A DNA stretch of 64,000 nt from Sphingobacterium sp. GVS05A (GTDB lineage: Bacteria; Bacteroidota; Bacteroidia; Sphingobacteriales; Sphingobacteriaceae): assembly GCF_019969845.1 (NCBI RefSeq), contig NZ_JAHXYR010000008.1, positions 248,001-312,000 of the forward strand, given 5' to 3'. A model generated the notes under the pieces. That model worked only from the letters and a program-made list of their open reading frames with translations, made no database searches and was not told the origin of the DNA. A program made the translations under genes and the position numbers. Below are positions 42,587 through 51,317 of this stretch, in pieces (the stretch's first letter is position 1; each line of letters opens with the position of its first letter).

Positions 42587-43900
42587 ATGAACCATCATAA
42601 TTTTATGAGCGCTATTGATCAGAGCATTTCTGAAGGCGTTAAAAGAGGTATACTTCATTTAACTCAGGAAGGTAATCTGACAACCGACAACCTGATCCGC
42701 ATCAAGGACTCCGAGTTAGTGAATTTTACCTCTTGCAGCTATCTTGGACTGGAGCATGATGAACGTTTAAAACGAGCTGCAATAGCTGCTATAGAAAAAT
42801 ATGGTGTGCAATTTTCCGAATCGAGAGCATACGTTTCCATTGATTTATATAGAGAACTGGAAGATTTAATGAGCGAGATTTTTGAAGCTCCTACCATTAT
42901 TGCCCCGACGACAACACTCGCACATTTGTCTGCCATACCTGTGATTCTGGACGCTGGAGATGCTATCATCGCCGATCAGCAACTTCATAATTCGGTATTA
43001 AGCGGTATAAATGTATTTAGGGCAAATTGGCCAATTCACTTTGAAGTCCTCCGGCATAACCGCTTAGATGTACTGAAGGAACGTATCGAAACACTCCAAA
43101 AAACGTATAAAAGGGTTTGGTATTTTGCTGATGGGGTGTATTCTATGTTTGGTGATCGCTGTCCTGCTGATGAAATCTTTAATTTGTTGGATTCCTTTCC
43201 CGCATTCCATACCTATATCGACGATGCGCACAGTATGAGTATAATGGGCAAAAACGGGAAGGGATATATACTTAGTAACCATACCATACACGAGCGGATG
43301 ATTGTCGCCTCATCGATGGCCAAAGCCTTTGCTACAGGCGGCGGTATTTTAGTTTTCCCGAATAAGGAAATCGCCAGAAGGGTGCGTGCCTGTGGGGCTC
43401 CATTCAATTCCTCCGGTCCCTTGCAGCCAGCGACCTTAGGTGCTGCAGTTGCCTCTGCAAAAATCCATTTAACGGATGAAATATATGTGCTACAAACTGA
43501 ACTGGCAAAGAGGATAAAATACGCAAACTCATTATTTAAAGCAACCTCATTGCCATTAATTTCGAATTTTGATTCGGGGATATTCTTCGTTGGTACATCG
43601 AGGGCCGAGCTGGCATACATTATTATGGAAAAAATGATCAAGCGCGGATTTTTGTTGAATATCGGGGTATTTCCTGCTGTGTCCAAAAACCATTCAGGTA
43701 TAAGATTTACAATTACAACACTGCAATCCTTCGATCAGATAGAAAGAATGGTAAAGACGCTGAATGAAGTATTTTTTGAAATTTTAGGTGAGCATCAATA
43801 TTCTGTTGATCAGATCTATAGCGCATTCAAGGTCGTCGCCCGTTTGGAGGATCGTCCAGCAGACGAATTCATTAGCGAATATAGCCCTGAAAAAGAATAG
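42587..43900 (+). CDS. PLP-dependent alpha-oxoamine-synthase-like aminotransferase (class I/II)
   Basis: 437 residues of the family that holds AONS/KBL/serine palmitoyltransferase and the autoinducer synthase CqsA. Seen: NFTSCSYLGLEHDERLKRAA near 46, the YIDDAHSMSIMGKNGKGY motif near 210 (PLP aspartate and histidine), and SSMAKAFATGGG with the probable Schiff-base Lys near 246. The lysine context SMAKA differs from the usual TFSKA of KBL/AONS. The usual acyl-CoA partner genes are absent here, so the substrate is open; a ketone, lipid or signal product are options. Possible start codons at 42587 and 42605. Confidence 0.8.
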   Translation: MNHHNFMSAIDQSISEGVKRGILHLTQEGNLTTDNLIRIKDSELVNFTSCSYLGLEHDERLKRAAIAAIEKYGVQFSESRAYVSIDLYRELEDLMSEIFEAPTIIAPTTTLAHLSAIPVILDAGDAIIADQQLHNSVLSGINVFRANWPIHFEVLRHNRLDVLKERIETLQKTYKRVWYFADGVYSMFGDRCPADEIFNLLDSFPAFHTYIDDAHSMSIMGKNGKGYILSNHTIHERMIVASSMAKAFATGGGILVFPNKEIARRVRACGAPFNSSGPLQPATLGAAVASAKIHLTDEIYVLQTELAKRIKYANSLFKATSLPLISNFDSGIFFVGTSRAELAYIIMEKMIKRGFLLNIGVFPAVSKNHSGIRFTITTLQSFDQIERMVKTLNEVFFEILGEHQYSVDQIYSAFKVVARLEDRPADEFISEYSPEKE

Positions 43901-44001
43901 AGCATACCATACCATTTTATGCTAAACGAAAAGTAAGGAGGACATTGCTATTATATGTCCTGTTATGAATTTTTGGAATTATTCTGAGAATATACGCTTT
44001 G

Positions 44002-44667
44002 CTATCCGGCAGGCTCTTCGACCGAGTCATAGGCCCACCCTAAAATGTTCTTGATCGAAGCTTTGATCCTGTTCAATCCCTCCGGGGTGGAGATGTCTAT
44101 TTCACAGACAGTACTTTTTGTATGCGCTGCATGAAGAACAATATAATAGATTCCTGCAACCAGAATAGTGACAACAGCCCTGAGATCGAGGTCCTTACCT
44201 TCAAGTTCTTTATCTGCAAAGGCAAAGAATAGTGCACTCATCTTTTCTCTTTCCTGCGAAATTTCAGACATTAGTGTAGATTCCTCGCAGATCTGCCAGG
44301 CCAAAATCTTTTGCATTTCTGTATTGGTAAGAAAATCTTCAAATTGATTCAATAATAAAGATTCCAAAAAACCTCTTGACCCTACCTCGGGCGCATTCCC
44401 AAAATATCCCACTGCGCTCATTGTCGCAGTAAGCCAATAGTCTTTGCCCCTGATGTAAGTTTCAACTAGCTTGTCCAGTGTGCCGAAGTATAGACCAATG
44501 AGCTTGCGGTCTACGCCTGCCTCTTTTGAAATATTGGCAATGGTAAGACCGGGATAACCTTTTTCTTCAAGTACTTTGCCAACGGAAGCAATTAACTTCC
44601 CCATGGTTCGTTCTTTATTATTTTTTTCTCCTTGATATTTTTTTCTCGACTGTTGTTTATTGGCCAT
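44002..44667 (-). CDS. TetR/AcrR family transcriptional regulator
   Basis: 221 residues. An N-terminal basic tail (NKQQSRKKYQGEKNNKER) precedes the TetR helix-turn-helix: TMGKLIASVGKVLEEKGYPGLTIANISKEAGVDRKLIGLYFGTLDKLVETYI. The C-terminal ligand domain (residues 75-221) is helical and not assignable to a ligand. It is convergent with the aminotransferase gene. Likely represses a nearby gene or itself. Confidence 0.88.
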   Translation of the reverse strand: MANKQQSRKKYQGEKNNKERTMGKLIASVGKVLEEKGYPGLTIANISKEAGVDRKLIGLYFGTLDKLVETYIRGKDYWLTATMSAVGYFGNAPEVGSRGFLESLLLNQFEDFLTNTEMQKILAWQICEESTLMSEISQEREKMSALFFAFADKELEGKDLDLRAVVTILVAGIYYIVLHAAHTKSTVCEIDISTPEGLNRIKASIKNILGWAYDSVEEPAG

Positions 44668-44773
44668 AATACTGCTTGAAATCGAAAGATTTAAAGATTA
44701 ACACCAAATATAAAAAAATTAACTTAGCATACCTTTAATTAGTTAAAGAGTTGTAAGTTATTTAAACGATTGG

Positions 44774-44965
44774 TTATAAAAAATGCCAGATAATGTTGAG
44801 ATACTGTAACCCACCCTTTTCAAAATAGCGTTGTGAAAACTGCGTACTCGGCTCAATGGTAATATTTGCTTTATAAAGATGTCCTTCGTCCTCTGTCGCT
44901 GATGTAGCTTGTGGGACGGAAGGTGCCGCGGCCGCGAGTGCAAATAATAGAGCTGTTCTCTTCAT
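44774..44965 (-). CDS. Possible small secreted protein
   Basis: 63 residues from ATG 44965: signal-like MKRTALLFALAAAAPSVPQA followed by TSATEDEGHLYKANITIEPSTQFSQRYFEKGGLQYLNIIWHFL. AGGT precedes the ATG. A longer frame up to 45073 adds an improbable N terminus. No family recognised. Confidence 0.35.
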   Translation of the reverse strand: MKRTALLFALAAAAPSVPQATSATEDEGHLYKANITIEPSTQFSQRYFEKGGLQYLNIIWHFL

Positions 44966-45197
44966 TACCTGTTTTTTTCTTTTTTTGTAGAGACAAATCT
45001 CGTGCCTAAAGGGAAAAGTAGCGGGTTGATTTGTTATAAACAAAACATTATTTACTGTATTTGTACGGGGCATGTGTATTTATACTTCTTTTGTTTCAAT
45101 TGATACGGATCTTATTTTGCACCTGAGGTAATGGCATAAAGTTTGGATTTAGCCTATCGATTTTAATAAAATTTTGACTTACATATACACGCGAACT

Positions 45198-45593
45198 ATG
45201 AGAAAATTTATTCAAACTTTGGGATTAGGTATGCTTATTTTGACAGCGGTAATCAGCTTCACATCATGCAGCAAAGATGATGATCCTGCAGACAACAATC
45301 TTTTTATTGGTAAATATGAAGGTAAAATTGCATTTGACGACCTGAAGGATAATAGTAAGGATGTCGCTTCTGCAGATGGTACCATTACAGTAACAAAAAC
45401 CGGTAATACCTATAACTTTGCTTTTGGCAATAGTATTCCCAATCTAAATGGTGTTGACTTCGAAGAGAAAGACAATGTGTTGATTAATATTGGCTCGGCG
45501 GGTGCTGGAGTAATTCGTATTGATGCCGGCAAATTAACGATCGGATATACCAAAGATGACAAGGTCTGGACAGCCGATTGCCAACGTAAATAA
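45198..45593 (+). CDS. Small lipoprotein, hypothetical
   Basis: 131 residues from ATG 45198 (MRKFIQTLGLGMLILTAVISFTSCSKDDD). The lipobox FTSC gives a lipidated Cys near 24, followed by an acidic DDDPADNN linker and a beta-rich domain (GKYEGKIAFDD, TITVTKTGNTYNFAFGN). Resembles the many single-domain Bacteroidetes surface lipoproteins; the function is unknown. Terminator at 45618. Confidence 0.7.
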   Translation: MRKFIQTLGLGMLILTAVISFTSCSKDDDPADNNLFIGKYEGKIAFDDLKDNSKDVASADGTITVTKTGNTYNFAFGNSIPNLNGVDFEEKDNVLINIGSAGAGVIRIDAGKLTIGYTKDDKVWTADCQRK

Positions 45594-45617
45594 CAGTAGT
45601 AGATTGAATTCTTTTTT

Positions 45618-45650
45618 GAGCCATTGCCTTTTTGGGAATGGCTCTTTGCT
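45618..45650 (+). terminator. Intrinsic terminator after the small lipoprotein gene
   Basis: GAGCCATT (45618-45625) pairs with AATGGCTC (45637-45644), followed by TTTGCTTT. Confidence 0.75.
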
Positions 45651-45814
45651 TTGCTCATCAACTGAATCAATATTGGCATTTGATATAAAGTGGTTACTTC
45701 AATATGTTTATACCCTCAATGCATTTTAAATCCACAGGAAAGTCTTAGTCCATTCTTCAAAACAACTTGATATTCTATATGTCTATCGAATAACCAATAA
45801 GCTCTTTTATGCTC

Positions 45815-46483
45815 CTAAACCACAATGCTATCGCTGATCCAATTGTAACCAAATATTTTCTCCGGGTCTTTTAAAAGATCTTTTTCATTCTTAAAATAGA
45901 TCCATATACGTTTTTGTCTATGATAACCGATACCATAGTCCCAGGGTGATTCATGTTTCTTGATAAACCCTTTTGCTATACATCGTTGTAGTATCGCTTT
46001 GAGCCTTTCTGTTGTTGTACATATATCGTAATCAGCGGAAAAATCTACCACCATTTGAAATAAGGTATGTGGGCGTAAAAAATAATCGGTCGTGCAGGCA
46101 ATAGCCATAATTTGATCACGATATTTTTTATTCTTTTCACGTTTTTCTTGCGCTGAGAGACGGATGGCTTCTGTTGCCTTATCGGAAAGTTTTTCGACTT
46201 TATTCCGTTTTAGCGGAGTGGAGATGGCAGCTCGTTGTCCCTTTAGACTTAATTTTTTGTTAAGATCGCAGAATGCATGGAAATCGCAGGATAGCGTTGA
46301 GCAGATTTTCAGGATAGATTCCAATGTAATGGGAATTTTGCCACTGTGATAACCATTTAAAGACTGTATATCGATACCCGTAGCACGGGAAAGTTTCTGC
46401 AAAGAAAATTTTGTGATATGTAAAATCTCATCAATACGGCGAGATATTGCTTTGGAAAGCTCGTTTTGCGGCGTCTTTACCAT
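45815..46483 (-). CDS. XRE-like DNA-binding regulator (paralogue A)
   Basis: 222 residues. N-terminal helix-turn-helix: ISRRIDEILHITKFSLQKLSRATGIDIQSLNGYHSGKIPITLESILKICSTLSCDFHAF, a Cro/CI-type arrangement. The C-terminal part has ACTTDYFLRPHTLFQMVVDF and TTTERLKAILQRCI, matching the protein coded at 60711-61331 (ASDYFTEPRTLEQMVDDF, STERIYSLLRKYV). The two form a paralogous family with a conserved C-terminal module of unknown use. Located just downstream of gldM, on the same strand but separated by the gldM terminator. Confidence 0.75.
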   Translation of the reverse strand: MVKTPQNELSKAISRRIDEILHITKFSLQKLSRATGIDIQSLNGYHSGKIPITLESILKICSTLSCDFHAFCDLNKKLSLKGQRAAISTPLKRNKVEKLSDKATEAIRLSAQEKREKNKKYRDQIMAIACTTDYFLRPHTLFQMVVDFSADYDICTTTERLKAILQRCIAKGFIKKHESPWDYGIGYHRQKRIWIYFKNEKDLLKDPEKIFGYNWISDSIVV

Positions 46484-46655
46484 AATAATATACTTGAATC
46501 AGGTTTATATATAAGCAAGATAAAATAGCTATTCATATAAATATAATATATTTTCTTGAACTTGAGATGTTTATAACATCTTTGTTGCCCTTACGCTATG
46601 TGTTTTGGTCTAATGGCGATGGATACGGTGCTATCGACACGGGTCCATTTTTGGT

Positions 46656-46689
46656 AAAAAAAAGACCTCCTCCATTAAAGGAGAAGGTC
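46656..46689 (-). terminator. Intrinsic terminator of the gldL-gldM operon
   Basis: Reading leftward, GACCTTCTCC pairs with GGAGGAGGTC (46664-46689, one mismatch), followed by a run of T (A-run at 46656-46663 on the + strand). Confidence 0.85.
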
Positions 46690-46716
46690 CAATATATAAA
46701 TGTAGGGGTGATTTTT

Positions 46717-48252
46717 CTAATTTGCTGTCAATGCTACTGCATTAAGCTGTCTGGAAGTTCCATCCGGACCTACCGCAACGATGTTATCAAAGATCACGCG
46801 TGTGCCCGGAACAATACCATTTAAGGCCGAGGACATGCTGGAGCTTAATTGACCGCCCGAAGTGGACAAGACAATCGCATCTGCGCGTGGCTTGGCCAGA
46901 ATCATCGTGAACTTGGTGACCTTGAAAGAAGCATCGAAGTCAAAGTTATCCAGTTTGGCAAATAAGGCATTCTGTGCTTTCAGCGCTACTGTCGCCATTG
47001 ATCCACCCGTTTTTCCGGCAAATTTAGCAATCGGGTCAGGGATTCTCTTGACACGGAACTCTGTCGAACTCAGCGTCTGTGTCTTACCGGGAGCGACTTC
47101 GGCCGATACCGAGATACGAGCTGTTCCAGGCGAACTTACCCGCACATTATACTTACCAGCTCCTGCGCTGGATATACTGCCTCCGCTCATGCTCACACGA
47201 ACTTTGTCAGTAGGTGTTCCTGGAGCAGAAACTGATATCGGATTATTAACACCGATATAAAGTACATTCATTTTATCTGGAGAAACTACAGCCGAAGGCC
47301 GTGCGACCTGATAGCTCTGCTGTGGAGTCCGGTATTCTTTAAAGGATCCATCCGTCTGTTTGACCTTGATCACGCCGGTCCAGCTAAAAATACCTTCCCG
47401 ATTAGTCGGTACCGAGTAGACACCTTTACCATCTACAATCTGTAGAGATGAGCCGTTGACCGAAATTGCTGGTTCGGATTTGGAATCTGAGGCAGTCAAG
47501 AAGACCTCGGCTTTGTACGGTTGTCCCTGTACGAGGTACGAGGTAGGCGCCACGGCTACTGCGGCAAACTTATCCAGATTGACTACTGCCTGGTCCATTT
47601 TACCTAAGATAATCTTAACAACATCTGACTCTGCATTTTGTGCATCGGTCTGGATCTTTGTGAGGATGGTCATCGCTGCAGTCAATGGTGTGCCACTGCC
47701 AAAGTTAATTTCTTCCCAGGATTTTTTGCCATTAACAGACTTTTCGGGATTTTTAGCCTCCAGAGAGAAGGAAACCATTTTCTGCTCCTCAGGGGTAAGC
47801 AAGGCCAATAACTTGGCACGGGTATCATTGATCTTATCCTTGAGGACGGTTCCTTTTTTCTCGTTGATCATCAAATTGGGCGAGATATCCTCATTTTCTC
47901 GTTTGACAAGATCTCCTTTTTCGTCGTCGTAACCACCACCCTGTTTGACAAATTCTTCTTTCAGGGACAGAATATATTTATCCAGTTCGCCAATAATGGC
48001 CTGTGCCTTTTTAGCTTTATCGTAAATAGGTTTGGCACGTGCTGGTTCTTCTTTTAACTTGGTGTTTTCAAATGCAGCAAACAGCTGTTGTACGGCCGTA
48101 TTGACATTTGACTTGGATGTTTCGAGACTATTATTGATATTTTTGAATGCATCCAAGATGGAATCCGGTACATTGAGCGCTAATAAGGCCAATAGTACCA
48201 GATAGAGGATGCCGATCATCCGCTGTCTTGGCGTTTCTCTTCCTAATGCCAT
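46717..48252 (-). CDS. gldM: GldM, T9SS inner-membrane motor protein with periplasmic shaft
   Basis: 511 residues. One N-terminal transmembrane helix (MIGILYLVLLALLALNVPDSILDAF, near 12-32) and a long periplasmic region with the four-domain GldM layout: a helical D1 (residues 35-220) and beta-rich D2-D4, including YLVQGQPYKAEVFLTASDS, VLYIGVNNPISVSAPG and IPDPIAKFAGKTGG. GldM couples GldL, the proton-driven stator, to the GldKN ring for gliding and secretion. It lies 31 bases downstream of gldL and ends at a terminator. gldK and gldN are elsewhere in the window. Confidence 0.92.
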   Translation of the reverse strand: MALGRETPRQRMIGILYLVLLALLALNVPDSILDAFKNINNSLETSKSNVNTAVQQLFAAFENTKLKEEPARAKPIYDKAKKAQAIIGELDKYILSLKEEFVKQGGGYDDEKGDLVKRENEDISPNLMINEKKGTVLKDKINDTRAKLLALLTPEEQKMVSFSLEAKNPEKSVNGKKSWEEINFGSGTPLTAAMTILTKIQTDAQNAESDVVKIILGKMDQAVVNLDKFAAVAVAPTSYLVQGQPYKAEVFLTASDSKSEPAISVNGSSLQIVDGKGVYSVPTNREGIFSWTGVIKVKQTDGSFKEYRTPQQSYQVARPSAVVSPDKMNVLYIGVNNPISVSAPGTPTDKVRVSMSGGSISSAGAGKYNVRVSSPGTARISVSAEVAPGKTQTLSSTEFRVKRIPDPIAKFAGKTGGSMATVALKAQNALFAKLDNFDFDASFKVTKFTMILAKPRADAIVLSTSGGQLSSSMSSALNGIVPGTRVIFDNIVAVGPDGTSRQLNAVALTAN

Positions 48253-48283
48253 TTTTTCTAATTTAAGTAATACAAGGTGGAAA

Positions 48284-49096
48284 TTATATACGTGGCTGGT
48301 TCATGGCACTGAGCATATTGCCGTAGATAGCATTCAATGCATTGAGGTTTTTGGCCAGCTTGCCGACTTCTTCCTTGAACGCTTTGGAGTCGTCCAGGGA
48401 CTCATTGAAGTTTTGCATGGTATAGCTCAGGTTCTCGTAAAACTTATTCATGGATTGTAGGTGAGATGCAGAGTCACGTAGTTCACGTTCGTACATGGCA
48501 TTCAGCTGACCTAGATTGCTGGTCAGGTTTTTCACCTGATCATGGTAGTTTGCTGTATCGCCAGATGTATTGGACATCGCCACGAGATTTTCTGAAGCTT
48601 TTTCAAAAGCAACACTCAGATTGTCAAATTTCGAAGTTGCCGTGCGAAGCTTTTGTGTAAACTCTTCGGTCGCCAATGAAACATCAGATAGTTTATTGAT
48701 GGCGGATACTTTTTCACTAAAATCGCGCAATCCACGGCCCAGATTTTCAATACTCGCGGGCTCAATATTGGCTTCTGCAAACATTTTGTCCAATGCGGCT
48801 GTCGCCGATGGACCTGCGGGTTGTGCTAAGACTGCCTTGCCACGAACAGGAAGCTCGCCATTGAAATTATCGTCCAATTCAGGATAAACACGGCTCCAGT
48901 CTGGTTCTGGCGCTGGGGGATTGAATCCCATCAGAAAGAAAAGTAGCGCCTCAACCCCGAGTCCGATACCGATCATATAGTTGGCTGTGCTACCGCCGAT
49001 ATGGAGAATCTTGAAGAGTACCCCGATGATGACGATACTTGCGCCCCAGGATATGGCTACATTTAGCCATCTTGAATTGTCTTTTTTCTTGTTCAT
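48284..49096 (-). CDS. gldL: GldL, T9SS inner-membrane motor component
   Basis: 270 residues. Two N-terminal transmembrane helices (ISWGASIVIIGVLFKILHIGG and MIGIGLGVEALLFFLMGF), with a Lys in the first (F-K-I-L-H) and a Glu in the second (VEALLF), the residues thought to carry the proton current. A cytoplasmic tail of long coiled coil follows (from about residue 100). The layout matches GldL/PorL. It is the first gene of a gldL-gldM operon; gldK and gldN, its usual neighbours, are at 29-32 kb on the opposite strand. Confidence 0.92.
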   Translation of the reverse strand: MNKKKDNSRWLNVAISWGASIVIIGVLFKILHIGGSTANYMIGIGLGVEALLFFLMGFNPPAPEPDWSRVYPELDDNFNGELPVRGKAVLAQPAGPSATAALDKMFAEANIEPASIENLGRGLRDFSEKVSAINKLSDVSLATEEFTQKLRTATSKFDNLSVAFEKASENLVAMSNTSGDTANYHDQVKNLTSNLGQLNAMYERELRDSASHLQSMNKFYENLSYTMQNFNESLDDSKAFKEEVGKLAKNLNALNAIYGNMLSAMNQPRI

Positions 49097-49450
49097 TGTA
49101 ATTATTTGCTTTTTTGGTTTATTTTTGAATAGTTCTAGCTTTTTGTTGAATTCATCTGTATAAAACGGAATTGTTTATTTAATAGTATTTATTAAAGGCG
49201 ATAGGGCCTCAATTTAGTGTTGATTGTTCAATCGAGCAAGTTGGTTCAAAAAATATACCAAAGATCCATATAAGTCTAAATATTAAGTTCTAATTCATTC
49301 CATTTGAGATTTGAAATAGACTTTTTTTAAATAAAATAAACGTTCGTTGGTCTCAATAGTTATATTGATCGTAGAAAGATAGTAAGCCCGTGGCTGATAT
49401 GAAAATGTCTCGCTCAAGCAATATCTTTGTAAAGTAATTTTGAAATTAAT
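49097..49450. other. Divergent intergenic region with a -7 box for the EEP gene
   Basis: 354 bases with no coding frame. TATCTTTG at 49422-49429 matches the TAnnTTTG box and lies 22 bases before the EEP start codon, though no good -33 element is present. No promoter was obvious for gldL on the - strand. Confidence 0.5.
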
Positions 49451-50521
49451 ATGCAGATTTTATTTCTTGTTTTATCGGGACTTTTGATCCTCCTTAGTTT
49501 GCTGCCTTTTATCCGCTGCCAGCACTGGATCTTTCGTGTGGCCGAGTTTGTGAAATTGCAGCTGCTGGTCTTTCAGGTGCCGGTGTTGGCCTGGGGATTT
49601 TATCTGCTCGCTGGATCACCATGGATTTGGGCTATACAGATTGTTCAGGCCCTGCTGATTGCTTATCATGTATTTATCCTGGTGCGTTACACTAAATTCT
49701 GGCGTAAGGATAAATACGAAAAAGGAAAAGATGCCTCGGATAGCATTAAAATTATATCTTGCAATGTGCTGCAGTTTAATAAAGAACATGTGCGTTTTAT
49801 CGATTTGATCCGCAAAGAACAACCCAAGATCTTCCTGACCATGGAAAGTGATGCGGTATGGGAAAAGGCTTTAAGGGTACTGGAATCGGACTATCCGAAT
49901 GTTGTCAAGGTTACTTTGGACAATACCTATGGGATGCATTTTTATACCAAGCTGAAAGTCAATAAAAGCCAGATTCACTATTTTGTTGCAGATGATATTC
50001 CAAGTATCGAAGTTGAACTGGAAACGGAAGATGGCCATCGTTTTGTCTTTTTTGCGGTACATCCACCGCCACCTAGCCCTACGGAGGAAGAGAATTCTAA
50101 AGAGCGGGATGGCGATCTGCTCAGCGTGGCAAAAAAGGTACGCGATTATAAAATGCCCGTAGTGGTTACGGGGGATTTTAACAATGTGGCTTGGGCCAGA
50201 TCCTCCGTCTTGTTTAAAAAAACCAGCAAGCTGATCGATGCGCGTATAGGACGTGGGATCTTATCTACTTTCCACGCCAATTATTGGTTTTTCCGGGTAC
50301 CCTTGGATTTGCTGTTCCACAGTCCAAATGTATTTATAGACAAGTTGTTTATTTATCCTTCGGTCGGATCAGATCATTTCCCCATGGGCTGTACCTTTTT
50401 TATCGACCGCTATTCGGACGAACAGGCTGAAGATATCGAACACCTTGAACAGGGAGAAATGTCCGAAGTAAACGAGCTTATCATCGAAGGGCGCGCGGAG
50501 GAAAGTGATAATCGAAAGTAG
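49451..50521 (+). CDS. Endonuclease/exonuclease/phosphatase family protein
   Basis: 356 residues. Three N-terminal transmembrane helices (residues 1-78) are followed by a DNase I-like domain: IKIISCNVLQFNKEH near 98, AVHPPPPSP near 204, VVVTGDFNNVAWARSS near 236 (catalytic GDFN) and VGSDHFPM near 314 (SDH). The domain should face the periplasm or outside, so a role in phospholipid, nucleotide or DNA hydrolysis outside the cytoplasm is plausible. It is convergent with the DUF4249 gene. Confidence 0.88.
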   Translation: MQILFLVLSGLLILLSLLPFIRCQHWIFRVAEFVKLQLLVFQVPVLAWGFYLLAGSPWIWAIQIVQALLIAYHVFILVRYTKFWRKDKYEKGKDASDSIKIISCNVLQFNKEHVRFIDLIRKEQPKIFLTMESDAVWEKALRVLESDYPNVVKVTLDNTYGMHFYTKLKVNKSQIHYFVADDIPSIEVELETEDGHRFVFFAVHPPPPSPTEEENSKERDGDLLSVAKKVRDYKMPVVVTGDFNNVAWARSSVLFKKTSKLIDARIGRGILSTFHANYWFFRVPLDLLFHSPNVFIDKLFIYPSVGSDHFPMGCTFFIDRYSDEQAEDIEHLEQGEMSEVNELIIEGRAEESDNRK

Positions 50522-50539
50522 GGCATAAACTATTGCCCT
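50520..50539. terminator. Short hairpin between convergent genes
   Basis: AGGGCA pairs with TGCCCT around an 8-base loop and overlaps the last codons of the DUF4249 gene. The convergent 3' ends are only 8 bases apart, so this is the only available terminator. T-tract is poor. Confidence 0.4.
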
Positions 50540-51312
50540 ATCTTTAGCTTATATTCCTTTAAAGAAGCAACTGAGAAATAACCAAGCGCATTGTTGGATA
50601 TATTGGATCTAGGATTACTCGGAGCTGCATTACTCACATTATTATTTTGGTATTCATTCCAGTATCGATACGCTTTTTCATCCACACAATAGCGGCGAAC
50701 GATGACCTCGTCGCCAGAGGATAGATCTGTTTCTAGGTCGGAGATGTAATGTGTTACTTTTAACCCATCGTTGAACTGGTCAGATTGCGCATTGGCAAAG
50801 CGAAAGGGGCCACTATTGATAGATAATGTATAGATATAATAATTGGAAACCTTGGCGGGATCTTTAAAAGTCAATGTTGCAAAAAAATAGGTTTTTCCAG
50901 TGAGACTTTTTTCTGAAATGCCAGTGGAGTCCACGGCAACATAGCTTGGCATCTGGCAGCTCGAGCTGTATTGTTGTTTTTGTACGGTAACGCTCAGTGT
51001 ATAGCTGTGGCCGGCAACGGGCTTAAAGTTGCGATGGATATAATAACCATCTTTTTCATATTGAAAAGAATAGATCCTATTTTCATTGTCTTTTACCGAT
51101 ACCGTGGCATCTATGACTCCCGAAGTATTGGCGAGATCATTAAATCCAACGGATCGCGAGACTCGTATCCGCTGTACTAAACTGACGTCAGACAGCTGGG
51201 CGTCGATAACCACCCGGGCCGCAGCTTTATTGAGATCAAGATCCATTTTTTCCTCACAGGACGAAATGAGTGGTAATAGAAAGGATAGGATAAAAGATTG
51301 TCTAGCATTCAT
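50530..51312 (-). CDS. DUF4249 family lipoprotein, partner of the TonB receptor
   Basis: 260 residues. Lipoprotein signal FILSFLLPLISSCEEKMD with Cys 19. The mature part is the typical DUF4249 Ig-like/beta sandwich: RVVIDAQLSDVSLVQRIRVSRSVGF and AGHSYTLSVTVQKQQYSSSCQMP. DUF4249 proteins accompany SusC-like TonB receptors and may act as the surface lid or ligand-capturing partner. It starts 5 bases after the end of the receptor gene, same strand, one operon. Confidence 0.9.
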   Translation of the reverse strand: MNARQSFILSFLLPLISSCEEKMDLDLNKAAARVVIDAQLSDVSLVQRIRVSRSVGFNDLANTSGVIDATVSVKDNENRIYSFQYEKDGYYIHRNFKPVAGHSYTLSVTVQKQQYSSSCQMPSYVAVDSTGISEKSLTGKTYFFATLTFKDPAKVSNYYIYTLSINSGPFRFANAQSDQFNDGLKVTHYISDLETDLSSGDEVIVRRYCVDEKAYRYWNEYQNNNVSNAAPSNPRSNISNNALGYFSVASLKEYKLKIGQ

Positions 51313-51317
51313 GGCGT

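Noticed and set aside
47456..47932. 158-residue + strand frame within gldM
   Set aside because: Antisense to a well supported gene; other frames of similar size in the same gene show the same effect.
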